Under the pieces are notes generated by a model that had not been told where the DNA came from, made no database searches, and saw only the letters and a list, made by a program, of their open reading frames with translations. A program made the translations under genes and the position numbers. Of a stretch of 64,000 nt of DNA, positions 1-11,560 are shown one piece after another. The DNA is from Megaustenia siamemsis. Lineage: Eukaryota > Mollusca > Gastropoda > Stylommatophora > Ariophantidae. The stretch covers positions 60,601,582 through 60,665,581 of the forward strand of contig JAVIAB010000059.1 of NCBI GenBank assembly GCA_032433765.1, written 5' to 3'. Position 1 is the stretch's first letter. Each line of letters begins with the position of its first letter.

Positions 1-1490
1 CTTGTCTAGAGAGTTGTCATGATCTTGTTTAGAGAGTTGTCATGATCTTGTCTAGAGAGTTGTCATGATCTTGTTTAGAGAGTTGTCATGATCTTGTCTA
101 GAGAGTTGTCATGATCTTGTCTAGAGAGTTGTCATGATCTTGTCTAGAAGGTTGTCATGATCTTGTCTAGAGAGTTGTCATGATCTTGTCTAGAGAGTTG
201 TCATGATCTTGTCTAGAGAGTTGTCATGATCTTGTCTAGAAAGTTGTCATGATCTTGTCTAGAGAGTTGTCATGATCTTGTCTAGAGAGTTGTCATGATC
301 TTGTCTAGAAAGTTTTCATGATCTTGTTTAGAGAGTTGTCATGATCTTGTTTAGAGAGTTGTCATGATCTTGTCTAGAGAGTTGTCATGATCTTGTTTAG
401 AGAGTTGTCATGATCTTGTCTAGAAAGTTGTCATGATCTTGTCTAGAGAGTTGTCATGATCTTGATTAGAGAGTTCTAATAATCTTGTATAGAGTTGTTA
501 TGATCTTGTCTAGAGAGTTGTAATGATCTTGTCTAGAAGGTTGTCATGATCTTGTCTAGAGAGTTGTCATGATCTTGTCTAGAGAGTTGTCATGATCTTG
601 TCTAGAGAGTTGTCATGATCTTGTTTAGAGAGTTGGTATGATCTTGTCTAGAGAGTTGTCATGATCTTGTCTAGAGAGTTGTCATGATCTTGTCTAGAAA
701 GTTGTCATGATCTTGTCTAGAAAGTTGTCATGATCTTGTCTAGAGAGTTGTCATGATCTTGTCTAGAAAGTTGTCATGATCTTGTCTAGAGAGTTGTCAT
801 GATCTTGTCTAGAGAGTTGTCATGATCTTGTCTAGAGAGTTGTCATGATCTTGTCTAGAGAGTTGTCATGATCTTGTCTAGAGAGTTGTCATGATCTTGT
901 CTAGAGAGTTGTCATGATCTTGTCTAGAAAGTTGTCATGATCTTGTCTAGAGAGTTGTCATGATCTTGTCTAGAGAGTTGTCATGATCTTGTCTAGAGAG
1001 TTGTCATGATCTTGTCTAGAGAGTTGTCATGATCTTGTCTAGAGAGTTGTCATGATCTTGTCTAGAAAGTTGTCATGATCTTGTCTAGAGAGTTGTCATG
1101 ATCTTGTCTAGAGAGTTGTCATGATCTTGTTTAGAGAGTTGTCATGATCTTGTCTAGAGAGTTGTCATGATCTTGTCTAGAAAGTTGTCATGATCTTGTC
1201 TAGAGAGTTGTCATGATCTTGTCTAGAGAGTTGTCATGATCTTGTCTAGAAAGTTTTCATGATCTTGTTTAGAGAGTTGTCATGATCTTGTTTAGAGAGT
1301 TGTCATGATCTTGTCTAGAGAGTTGTCATGATCTTGTTTAGAGAGTTGTCATGATCTTGTTTAGAGAGTTGTCATGATCTTGTTTAGAGAGTTGTCATGA
1401 TCTTGTCTAGAAAGTTGTCATGATCTTGTCTAGAAAGTTGTCATGATCTTGTCTAGAAAGTTGTCATGATCTTGTTTAGAGGGTTGTCAT
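1..1490. repeat. 23-bp satellite array (about 65 copies)
   Basis: Head-to-tail copies of a 23-bp unit (cttgtctagagagttgtcat + gat) run from the window edge to about 1490. Variants are mostly tct/ttt and gaga/gaaa changes. Some degraded units lie near 460-540, so homogenisation is incomplete. No coding function; the array continues left of the window. Confidence 0.97.
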
Positions 1491-2299
1491 TGTTTGAAGA
1501 CTAAGGAGATGAACTAAGGTAACAGTTAAACTTGTTGGTGGCAGTTATTTTGTTTGTTTGCTGTTTAACAATATTTACGACACATATTACCATTGCTGTT
1601 GTATGTCGGTGACTCACGACAGAACCAGAGGGATAGTGGCCGCTTGGTCAAAGTAGTTCCAACGACGTGTGAGACTCGGGATTTTTATTTCACCCCCGAT
1701 AGAAAAAATCCTTCCGTTTTTGTTTAAGGAAGCTACTAATTGATGCTTAGTTTATTAGCAATGTTTATGTTTACAATTGTTCTTTATAATGTGGTCTCTC
1801 TATAGCGTATAGATGATCTTGTGGTATAACCTCATTTCCACAGTTTCTGTTCTCCTTTCTAGAACTATTTTTAGTGTTCATGTTTTGCAGATAGTTTGAA
1901 CACTTAAATGATTATTAATTTCAACAGTCCAAACTTATTTTGTAAACATTCACATGTCTCGGTAAATGGTACATTTGACCCTACTGTTTCCGTTGCTCTG
2001 ATTCCGTTCTAAAAGCAAAGTCAAAAGGTCCATGTTTTGCAACTTTTCTTAGGTTAATTTGTATTTGTCCATGTTGCTATGATCTCATTGAGGAACAAAA
2101 CCAACAATACAGTTTGAAGCCACTTACAGTTGACAAGATTACCTGTGATAACCGGCCGTACGCTAATCTTAAGGTCTTTTGTTTGATGTGCGACGGGGAT
2201 AATCTGACGATGAACTGTGTGTCTATATGTTCGTAATTGGAGTCAACAACGATGGCCTAACATCATCAAGCGCTATACATTTTTAAAAAATACGACGAT
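1491..2299. other. unassigned AT-rich stretch
   Basis: No exon, RNA gene or repeat family was recognised. Exons 1 and 2 of gene 1 were looked for here and not found. Confidence 0.5.
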
Positions 2300-2745
2300 C
2301 ATCATTTTCAAGAGGACGTGAACTTCCGGTAAATGGTGGATAGACGGCAGAAACCATTGAAGACTATGTATGAAAAGTGTTCCTTGTTGCAGTTTCCTCA
2401 TATTCCAAGTCCGGCTTGTTGCAGGAGCTACTGAGTTAAGTGCTCTGTGCACACCGTGAGCTGTGTGTCTCATCCGTTTTGATCATGTTTCGATGTTCAA
2501 ATTGTGTACGATTAATAATGATATCTTATGACAGGGAACCGTCGGCTGTGTTCACTTTCTGCGCGCTTTTGCCTAATGTCCTTTGGCGTGTGCTGAGACT
2601 ACTACGACGGGGACTACAATTACCTTTCTTTGTTTGGGAGATGAGATATTCATTCGGATGATTACGTTGGCACGGGCGGTTGAGCAATTATAGATTTTAA
2701 TTCGCTTGCAGTGATACCGGGGCCTTCCATAACCAAATAATCAAA
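2300..2745 (+). mobile_element. about 440-bp SINE-like element M440, copy 1
   Basis: Matches the copies at 45551-45988 (+), 18056-18425 (-) and 37855-38275 (-). Shared landmarks are gaggacgtg-acttccgg near the left end, ctgtgcacaccgtgagctg in the middle and a ccataaccaaa right end. It has no coding capacity and no clear terminal inverted repeat. Confidence 0.7.
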
Positions 2746-3329
2746 AGTCTTGGTAAATTTTATTCAAAGATTTTACTTATTGTCTATGTTGTTCTACCAC
2801 TGATTTTAATTTTGTGGTCATCGTTATTAACCACATATCTTAGGCTACATAATTAAATTCACTATTTCTAACAGGTACCCTAGTGGTACTACATTTGTTT
2901 AATATTTAATGTGATAAATCTATGTCCGTATATTATGTAGTTTGAATTTAGTGGATTAACCAATATATCAGGTTATTCTATATTGTGGAGTAGAACGACT
3001 GGATCGTTTGGATAAATGAGGATGGAAGATGTTCCGTCCAGTAATGATAAGTATACAAGTGTAGTCTTTGTTAGCATCATTGTCTATTCAGCAAAGATAT
3101 TCTACATGATTGAGGATAACATATATACATAATGCACTTTACCTTAGGCGTTGATAAAACCATTATCTTCACATTGAAAACACTGCATATGTTGCTTTAC
3201 ATAAATGTTAATATGTTACTTTACAAAACTTATCTAGCAAAAACTTAAAATATTGATGACAACTGTAACAAAATTTGATTTAAAAGAATCCTGTTTTTCC
3301 ACTCTTCAAGAAATTAATGTTTAAACATT
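2746..3329. other. unassigned AT-rich stretch (probable intron)
   Basis: Nothing recognised. It is probably intron 2 of gene 1, ending at the SINE array that precedes exon 3. Confidence 0.45.
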
Positions 3330-3342
3330 CAAGATAAGGGGA

Positions 3343-4818
3343 TAATAGAACAAATAAGTATGTGTTAGCACTCGGAAAAATTAACAGACAAACAACAACA
3401 GAAAAAAACGAAGAACAATATATGGTCCGAAGTGGGATCGAACCCGTACTCCCTGGCACCGCGCCTTGCCACGAGAGGCCGAACGCTTGGCACACTGCCA
3501 CTCAGCCAACTAAAAAATTGGCTATTGTAGTAGTGTCTTCCACGAAAGGCGCTCTCAATGACTATAGCATAGGGTAACGATCTCAGACCGGAAATAAATT
3601 GTATATTTGTACTTTTCTATTAATGCAAGTATCTCCCAGTAGGGCTGAATACTTGTGTTGTAGACAAACATTTATAGGACGAAACAGCACGGATAGTAGT
3701 TTCCAGTGGTTATATACTGGTAACAAATAATAATACATAAATATTATTATATGGGGAACTTCCGAGGCGATAATAGGGAATAATAGAACAAATAAGTATG
3801 TGTTAGCACTCGGAAAAATTAACAGACAAACAACAACAGAAAAAAACGAAGAACAATATATGGTCCGAAGTGGGATCGAACCCGTACTCCCTGGCACCGC
3901 GCCTTGCCACGAGAGGCCGAACGCTTGGCACACTGCCACTCAGCCAACTAAAAAATTGGCTATTGTAGTAGTGTCTTCCACGAAAGGCGCTCTCAATGAC
4001 TATAGCATAGGGTAACGATCTCAGACCGGAAATAAATTGTATATTTGTACTTTTCTATTAATGCAAGTATCTCCCAGTAGGGCTGAATACTTGTGTTGTA
4101 GACAAACATTTATAGGACGAAACAGCACGGATAGTAGTTTCCAGTGGTTATATACTGGTAACAAATAATAATACATAAATATTATTATATGGGGAACTTC
4201 CGAGGCGATAATAGGGAATAATAGAACAAATAAGTATGTGTTAGCACTCGGAAAAATTAACAGACAAACAACAACAGAAAAAAACGAAGAACAATATATG
4301 GTCCGAAGTGGGATCGAACCCGTACTCCCTGGCACCGCGCCTTGCCACGAGAGGCCGAACGCTTGGCACACTGCCACTCAGCCAACTAAAAAATTGGCTA
4401 TTGTAGTAGTGTCTTCCACGAAAGGCGCTCTAAATGACTATAGCATAGGGTAACGATCTCAGACCGGAAATAAATTGTATATTTGTACTTTTCTATTAAT
4501 GCAAGTATCTCCCAGTAGGGCTGAATACTTGTGTTGTAGACAAACATTTATAGGACGAAACAGCACGGATAGTAGTTTCCAGTGGTTATATACTGGTAAC
4601 AAATAATAATACATAAATATTATTATATGGGGAACTTCCGAGGCGATAATAGGGAATAATAGAACAAATAAGTATGTGTTAGCACTCGGAAAAATTAACA
4701 GACAAACAACAACAGAAAAAAACGAAGAACAATATATGGTCCGAAGTGGGATCGAACCCGTACTCCCTGGCACCGCGCCTTGCCACGAGAGGCCGAACGC
4801 TTGGCACACTGCCACTCA
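3343..4818 (-). mobile_element. tRNA-headed SINE array, left (minus) arm
   Basis: Three full 438-bp units and one truncated unit, all minus strand. Each carries a tRNA-like head (3425-3510, 3863-3948, 4301-4386, 4739-4818): on the minus strand, an A-box-like tggctgagtggc and a B-box ggttcgatccc. Bodies are almost identical; unit 3 differs by c->a at 4432. The arm stops inside the A-box region at 4818, where orientation flips. The 13 bp left of it, 3330-3342 (caagataagggga), recur at 6595-6607. The 71- and 118-codon ORFs are only a result of the repetition. Confidence 0.9.
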
Positions 4819-6594
4819 TATTTATGTATTATTATTTGTTACCAGTATATAACCACTGGAAACTACTATCCGTGTTGTTTCGTCCTATAAATGTTTGTCT
4901 ACAACACAAGTATTCAGCCCTACTGGGAGATACTTGCATTAATAGAAAAGTACAAATATACAATTTATTTCCGGTCTGAGATCGTTACCCTATGCTATAG
5001 TCATTGAGAGCGCCTTTCGTGGAAGACACTACTACAATAGCCAATTTTTTAGTTGGCTGAGTGGCAGTGTGCCAAGCGTTCGGCCTCTCGTGGCAAGGCG
5101 CGGTGCCAGGGAGTACGGGTTCGATCCCACTTCGGACCATATATTGTTCTTCGTTTTTTTCTGTTGTTGTTTGTCTGTTAATTTTTCCGAGTGCTAACAC
5201 ATACTTATTTGTTCTATTATTCCCTATTATCGCCTCGGAAGTTCCCCATATAATAATATTTATGTATTATTATTTGTTACCAGTATATAACCACTGGAAA
5301 CTACTATCCGTGCTGTTTCGTCCTATAAATGTTTGTCTACAACACAAGTATTCAGCCCTACTGGGAGATACTTGCATTAATAGAAAAGTACAAATATACA
5401 ATTTATTTCCGGTCTGAGATCGTTACCCTATGCTATAGTCATTGAGAGCGCCTTTCGTGGAAGACACTACTACAATAGCCAATTTTTTAGTTGGCTGAGT
5501 GGCAGTGTGCCAAGCGTTCGGCCTCTCGTGGCAAGGCGCGGTGCCAGGGAGTACGGGTTCGATCCCACTTCGGACCATATATTGTTCTTCGTTTTTTTCT
5601 GTTGTTGTTTGTCTGTTAATTTTTCCGAGTGCTAACACATACTTATTTGTTCTATTATTCCCTATTATCGCCTCGGAAGTTCCCCATATAATAATATTTA
5701 TGTATTATTATTTGTTACCAGTATATAACCACTGGAAACTACTATCCGTGCTGTTTCGTCCTATAAATGTTTGTCTACAACACAAGTATTCAGCCCTACT
5801 GGGAGATACTTGCATTAATAGAAAAGTACAAATATACAATTTATTTCCGGTCTGAGATCGTTACCCTATGCTATAGTCATTGAGAGCGCCTTTCGTGGAA
5901 GACACTACTACAATAGCCAATTTTTTAGTTGGCTGAGTGGCAGTGTGCCAAGCGTTCGGCCTCTCGTGGCAAGGCGCGGTGCCAGGGAGTACGGGTTCGA
6001 TCCCACTTCGGACCATATATTGTTCTTCGTTTTTTTCTGTTGTTGTTTGTCTGTTAATTTTTCCGAGTGCTAACACATACTTATTTGTTCTATTATTCCC
6101 TATTATCGCCTCGGAAGTTCCCCATATAATAATATTTATGTATTATTATTTGTTACCAGTATATAACCACTGGAAACTACTATCCGTGCTGTTTCGTCCT
6201 ATAAATGTTTGTCTACAACACAAGTATTCAGCCCTACTGGGAGATACTTGCATTAATAGAAAAGTACAAATATACAATTTATTTCCGGTCTGAGATCGTT
6301 ACCCTATGCTATAGTCATTGAGAGCGCCTTTCGTGGAAGACACTACTACAATAGCCAATTTTTTAGTTGGCTGAGTGGCAGTGTGCCAAGCGTTCGGCCT
6401 CTCGTGGCAAGGCGCGGTGCCAGGGAGTACGGGTTCGATCCCACTTCGGACCATATATTGTTCTTCGTTTTTTTCTGTTGTTGTTTGTCTGTTAATTTTT
6501 CCGAGTGCTAACACATACTTATTTGTTCTATTATTCCCTATTATCGCCTCGGAAGTTCCCCATATAATAATATTTATGTATTATTATTTGTTAC
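4819..6594 (+). mobile_element. tRNA-headed SINE array, right (plus) arm
   Basis: Four 438-bp units in plus orientation, heads near 5053-5140, 5491-5578, 5929-6016 and 6367-6454. Positions 5058 to about 6535 are the reverse complement of the left arm, so the DNA could fold into a roughly 1.48-kb hairpin with a loop of about 239 bp (4819-5057). A private base (t in cgtgttg near 4875) argues against a simple mirrored assembly error. The right boundary is the second caagataagggga at 6595-6607, about 42 bp before the exon 3 acceptor of gene 1. Confidence 0.9.
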
Positions 6595-6649
6595 CAAGAT
6601 AAGGGGACCAGTTTTTGCCACTTTCTAAAACAATTATCTTTATCAACAG

Positions 6650-7927
6650 GGGAATCAGATAACTACTATCCCAGCTGGATGTCTACCGGCAAATCTCTCT
6701 GGAATTTCACTGCAGGAGAATCCTATAGAGACCATAGATGACACCGCCTTTGACGAGTCCATCTACACAATGCACACATTATCATTCTCAACAGCTCGGT
6801 TCACACAAATTCCTCAAGCCGTGTTTCATTTAAAGGCTCTCACAAATTTAGGCATTCAGGAAACCAATATTCTCTCTTGGAATGAAGACGGCATGAGCCG
6901 GTTCGGCTCTACAATGCAGACATTAAGCTTTACCTCTGTAGGGTTAAAATCTTGGCCTACTTGGATGAGGTCAATGACTAAATTAACTCATTTAACTATA
7001 TCGAGATGTTATATCCCCACCATCCCGGATGATGCTCTAGATATGGTTTCCTCCTCCTTGACATATTTGGATCTGTCATATAACAGTCTAACTGCACTCC
7101 CAAAGTCGATGTCCAATCTGACCGTCTTAAGCTCGTTATCTCTAAATGACAACAAAATAATTGACGTGACCTGGCTACCACAGTCAAGCCCCCCCAGTAG
7201 TTTGTCCCTTAACGACAACAAAATAACAAACGCACAGAAACTGACCAGTCCTCTAAAACATTTTGCTAATACTCTCGACACCTTGAATATCCAAGACAAC
7301 TCACTTACATCTATTCCTGAGTTATCTTTCTCGACATTAATTTTGTACCTAAACCTTGGGGTTAACCATATCGTTGATGCGAATTCTGGTTCCTTTCCCT
7401 CTAATTTAATAGAATTAAATATTGGCAGCAATTTACTTTCCTCTATACCTAGCCCACTTAGAAACCTAAAACGTCTATCTCAGCTATATATCACTTCCAA
7501 CAACATACTATATGTTCAGGGATCCAACATACCGTCTTCTGTGGAAGTTTTAGATTTAAGTTTAAACTCAATATCGCAGTTGACTCTATCCAGTTTTCCT
7601 CATAATTCTAGCATAAATGATCTTACTCTAAACAATAACCCTTTGTCATCAATTTCTCCTGATGCTTTTAATAATCTCCTATCCCTTACGCAACTAAGTC
7701 TTCAAAAAACTAAGCTAACCCGCTTGCCTCTAGCTGTTGTTTCTCTCACAAAATTAAATTATTTTGATATTTCTGGAAGTTTAAATCTGGTGTGTACGTG
7801 CCAGGAACAGAGTTTACGGCCATGGATCAAATCTATCGGTCCTGATGACACTAGAGGAGATTGTGGAATGATAAGTGTTTACTTTTTCTTTACAGTTCTA
7901 AGTCTAGACTGTCCTCAGATGGCGTGA
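6650..7927 (+). CDS. gene 1: secreted LRR protein, exon 3 (partial gene)
   Basis: This is the large exon of the LRR family. The acceptor tttatcaacag ends at 6649, the frame opens with GNQITTIPAG in phase 0, and TGA is at 7925-7927, giving 425 codons of protein. It contains roughly 14 leucine-rich repeats (pattern LxxLxLxxNxI/L), the family signature NPIETIDDTAFDESI near the start, and a C-terminal cap with CTC and two later cysteines. There is no transmembrane segment or GPI signal, so the product is probably secreted, like genes A-C. The first two exons are not visible and must lie upstream of the window or be lost. The SINE palindrome sits in the preceding intron and an antisense LINE directly after the stop. 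Ligand unknown; resemblance to the LRR subunit of oplophorus-luciferin-monooxygenase-like invertebrate proteins is a guess. Confidence 0.85.
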   Translation, partial: GNQITTIPAGCLPANLSGISLQENPIETIDDTAFDESIYTMHTLSFSTARFTQIPQAVFHLKALTNLGIQETNILSWNEDGMSRFGSTMQTLSFTSVGLKSWPTWMRSMTKLTHLTISRCYIPTIPDDALDMVSSSLTYLDLSYNSLTALPKSMSNLTVLSSLSLNDNKIIDVTWLPQSSPPSSLSLNDNKITNAQKLTSPLKHFANTLDTLNIQDNSLTSIPELSFSTLILYLNLGVNHIVDANSGSFPSNLIELNIGSNLLSSIPSPLRNLKRLSQLYITSNNILYVQGSNIPSSVEVLDLSLNSISQLTLSSFPHNSSINDLTLNNNPLSSISPDAFNNLLSLTQLSLQKTKLTRLPLAVVSLTKLNYFDISGSLNLVCTCQEQSLRPWIKSIGPDDTRGDCGMISVYFFFTVLSLDCPQMA

Positions 7928-7937
7928 GAGATATGTT

Positions 7938-8587
7938 TTTTGAGTTATTTGCTGGTCATTGTCATTGCACTCCCAACATGTCCATAGGTGCTCAGATACC
8001 CTCCTCAGCAAGTCTCGCAGCGTCCAGCGACTGACGACTCCAGTTCTGTGTTGGTTGATAAGCCCTCTTATACACCCAACAAGTTTTTATTGTCTCGCTG
8101 TGCCCATCTTAAACATCCGAAGGAGTGACGTGGACGCATGGTTGTCGAAGTCATGTGTCCTTCCTACTTCCTGGAGGGCACTGACGATGTCCGCCCGATC
8201 CATTGGTTGACCGTACTCAACAATAGCGCGACTAGCCAACCTGTCTGCTTTTTCATTTCCCTGTGACGTAGACAAAGATGACCTTGCGTATTTTTGACTA
8301 TCGCAAAGACTCCCTTATTACAAACTTACAAAGCCCGCCTCCACTTGCTCCTACAATGCTCATCGATCACTCAGTATACAGGCGTCGGTGTAGTCTTGTG
8401 ACTCTAACCAGATGAATGTCTTGGTCACTGTCATAACCTCCATCGTCATGCTACTCGTGGTCATAACTGTGCACTGCTGTCTTCCTTGACTATTCTGCCA
8501 GCCGAGCGTGCTGTAAATGCCCATTCAATCCTTTAGTGTCGTATTACAGATCCGTCTGTATAGATGACTGCATCTTTCTTATCTGTG
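7938..8587 (-). mobile_element. LINE 3' fragment with RNase H remnant (family RH), copy 1
   Basis: The minus strand decodes a retrotransposon RNase H: a YTDGS-type motif near 8560 and GNEKADRLAS near 8240-8260, then a tail shared with 18656-19325 and 20651-21315. It is flanked by a near-perfect 13-bp duplication, tgagagatatgtt (7925-7937) and tgagagatgtgtt (8588-8600), that includes the stop codon of gene 1. The related remnant at 42002 lacks the insertion. Several stops; dead. Confidence 0.82.
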
Positions 8588-8600
8588 TGAGAGATGTGTT

Positions 8601-9790
8601 GACGTTTTCAACTCTTATATTATTTTTCACACCAGAAATACGTTGGTTGCTTATACTGATCACAATCCATTATAAAAAAAATGAACAATATTAATTTTGG
8701 ACTCTCTTACTGCTTACATCATATCATGAAAAATGAATTTTAAATAAATCAGTTCAACGGATTAATGAAGCCTGAGACATAAAGGCCAACTCAAATATAA
8801 ATATCATGCTTGATATTTTTTTAAGTAAAGACACATGAGCGATCATGAATAAATAGCCATTTCTGACGTTAACAGTTTTGATGTGATCATGCGACGTTTT
8901 CTACAGTAACATTGAATCTTTTCTATTGTAACATTGAATCTTTTCTATTGTAACATTGAATCTTTTCTACTGTAACATTGAATCTTTTCTACTGTAACAT
9001 TTAATCTTTTCCACCTCTTTTGAAAGCCACAGGCTGAGAGGATTTTCCTGATATCACACCAAGCTTGTGACGTCTTTATCTATGTTAGATATAGACGGGG
9101 TGACGTCATTTTAACCTCAACCGCACCTGCTCGCAATGCTGAAAACGTAACAACCTTTGGGTGGTCCCCCTCAGCGGGCAGGCATTCACTGTAGGTGTCA
9201 ATGATGGAACCTACTGTTGAACATCACTTTTTCTAGCTTTAACCTTTGTTTATTAATTCAAACTCTAACTTTCTATCATGCCGTTCTCCAAAGCTGATCA
9301 GAATTTTCATGTTTTAATCTTTCTCTTTGTCCCTCTGTTTACCCATTTGTCGTGATATGCTTTAGCTGATTTCCCGTTTCATTACATGAACTATGACTGA
9401 GGGAGGCTACTACTTTAGCTTGCGACGTCAACGGACTCTGAAAATACTCGTTACTGTCACTTGAAGCATATAATCGAGTGCTTTCGATTTCAACAGTTTT
9501 GACCTCAATCATTTGACACGTGTGATTCCTTCGTACATGTACCACACTGACAATTTCTGAACTTCATTTGTTATCATTTGTCTTTTTTGTTCTCCGTTTT
9601 TTTTTTAAATTAACGTTCTACATTAAAGTCAACTTAATTGGGATTTTATAAAGTGTCTTTTATCTGATTGTGCAGGATTCACCACTATGTGACAGGACTG
9701 GCTGTACAAATACTGGAAATCTATTTCCTTAATTCTATAAATACATGTTTGCATAAAGTCCATTTAATTTTTAATTCCATTCTGCGGAGT
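8601..9790. other. 3' flank of gene 1, duplicated at 42005-43080
   Basis: Colinear with the sequence after the remnant at 41262-42004. Shared landmarks include ctttctatcatgcc, gtcacttgaagcatataa and the stretch ending near 9780/43060. Private additions here are a 22-bp minisatellite and about 200 bp at 9018-9215. No ORF of interest. Confidence 0.75.
8897..9010. repeat. 22-bp minisatellite (about 5 copies)
   Basis: Repeats of cttttctaytgtaacattgaat. The paralogous segment near 42330-42350 has a single degenerate unit, so it expanded after duplication. Confidence 0.85.
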
Positions 9791-9794
9791 AAAT

Positions 9795-10045
9795 TAAAAT
9801 ACTATGGTCAACTTGAAAGACGTGACGGACTGGAAGGAACATTTAATGGAAGGCATGGTTCCAGGAAGACGAGACAGCGGCACCAAGAAAAACGTGATTT
9901 CAAGACGTTAAAGTGACCATGAACATGACAACAGAAGAAGTTGGAGATCTGGCAAAAGACAGAGATTCTTTCACACGGGCTGTGTTGAGTGCTTCGTTCT
10001 GCAAAAGGGCATGCGACTTAATGATGATGATGATGATTTTAATAA
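9795..10045 (+). mobile_element. LINE 3' end, family R6 (unexpanded copy)
   Basis: Decodes, with frameshifts, a reverse-transcriptase C-terminal tail: EEVGDLAKDRDSF followed by ASFCKRACD, ending in (atg)n. The paralogous copy at 43720-44805 carries the same last segment about 12 times. Confidence 0.78.
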
Positions 10046-10149
10046 CATGTTTTTTTATTTATGATTTCGACGTTTACCTTTAACTTTTCACTCTGGATAT
10101 TACAAAAAGAATAAATTATGTGGGAAAAGGCAAACAGTGGAGGTACTAA

Positions 10150-10410
10150 GGATAAATATGTTGGTATAAGCAAACGAATGGCAAAAAAACAGCCTGAGAG
10201 GTAAGCTCAGACTTGAAGAACAGAAAAGAACAATGCTAGAAATGTTTCCCACCATAAGATACATACAGAAATAACATAAATTGTTCGGTCACGTGATGAG
10301 ATTAAAAGACAAAAACATAATACAACGAGCCTTTAATAAACGTTGTGAGAAGCAGAAGGCTCAAGGTTCGACGACGAAAAAGATCAATTCATGGAGTATT
10401 AGGAACACTA
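10150..10410 (+). mobile_element. LINE 3' region, family R3, unexpanded part
   Basis: Decodes the RT C-terminal region: FGHVMRLKDKNIIQRAFNKR near 10280-10340, then RRRKRSIHGVLGTLENIT in the second frame. It matches the R3 copies at 45440-47425 and 60140-60545 (-). It is 5'-truncated or internally deleted relative to the 45-kb copy. Confidence 0.8.
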
Positions 10411-11560
10411 GAAAACATAACAGTGGGAAACATAACGCTAGGAAACATAACAGTAGGAAACATAACGCTAGGAAACATAACAGTGGGAAACATAACGCTA
10501 GGAAACATAACAGTAGGAAACATAACGCTAGGAAACATAACAGTAGGAAACATAACTCTAGGAAACATAACAGTAGGAAACATAACGCTAGGAAACATAA
10601 CAGTAGAAAACATAACAGTGAGAAACATAACACTAGAAACCATAACAGTGGGAAACATAACGCTAGGAAACATAACGCTAGGAAACATAACATTAGGAAA
10701 CATAACGCTAGGAAAAATAACATTAGGAAACATACTGCTAGGAAACATAACATTAGGAAACATAACGCTAGGAAACATAACATTAGGAAACATGACGCTA
10801 GGAAACATAACATTAGGAAACATACTGCTAGGAAACATAACATTAGGAAACATACTGCTAGGAAACATAACATTAGGAAACATAACGCTAGGAAACATAA
10901 CATTAGGAAACATACTGCTAGGAAACATAACATTAGGAAACATGACGCTAGGAAACATAACATTAGGAAACATAACGCTAGGAAACATAACATTAGGAAA
11001 CATAACGCTAGGAAACATAACATTAGGAAACATGACGCTAGGAAACATAACATTAGGAAACATAACGCTAGGAAACATAACATTAGGAAACATAACGCTA
11101 GGAAACATAACATTAGGAAACATAACGCTAGGAAACATAACATTAGGAAACATGACGCTAGGAAACATAACATTAGGAAACATACTGCTAGGAAACATAA
11201 CATTAGGAAACATAACGCTAGGAAACATAACATTAGGAAACATAACGCTAGGAAACATAACATTAGGAAACATACTGCTAGGAAACATAACATTAGGAAA
11301 CATAACGCTAGGAAACATAACAGTAGAAAACATAACGATAGGAAACATAACAGTAGGAAACATAACACTAGGAAACATGACAGTAGGAAACATAACACTA
11401 GTAAACATGACAGTAGGAAACATAACCGTAGGAAACATAACTCTAGGAAACATGACAGTAGGAAACATAAAACTAGGAAACATGACAGTATGAAACATAA
11501 AACTAGGAAACATGACAGTAAGAAACAACGCTAGGAAACATAACAGTAGGAACCATACCC
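10411..11560. repeat. 15-bp (30-bp higher order) minisatellite derived from LINE R3
   Basis: About 75 copies of aggaaacataacgct and variants (..acatt, ..actgct), often alternating to give a 30-bp unit. It begins exactly where the R3 ORF reads LETLGNIT, so it is an expansion of that short coding segment. Long open frames on both strands exist only because 15 is divisible by three. Not a gene. Confidence 0.93.

Noticed and set aside
1..1490. CRISPR-like array
   Set aside because: Units are directly adjacent with no unique spacers, and the window is eukaryotic.
1491..3329. Exons 1 and 2 of gene 1
   Set aside because: No 75-nt signal-peptide exon or 108-nt CxC exon with phase-0 splice sites was found by reading; they are probably left of the window.
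4301..4386. Functional tRNA genes in the SINE array and in SINE-A
   Set aside because: A and B boxes are present but cloverleaves are incomplete, the heads run directly into SINE bodies, and TSDs show retroposition.
3343..6594. Assembly artefact as the explanation of the palindromes
   Set aside because: Not fully excluded, but the arms carry private differences (4432, about 4875), the flanks form exact TSDs, and the Penelope palindrome has an empty paralogous site. Long reads would decide.
3280..6602. Eight repeated 71/118-codon ORFs as a tandem gene family
   Set aside because: They overlap tRNA-like SINE heads and microsatellite-like bodies on opposite strands and repeat with the 438-bp unit. 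No start context, codon constraint or domain.
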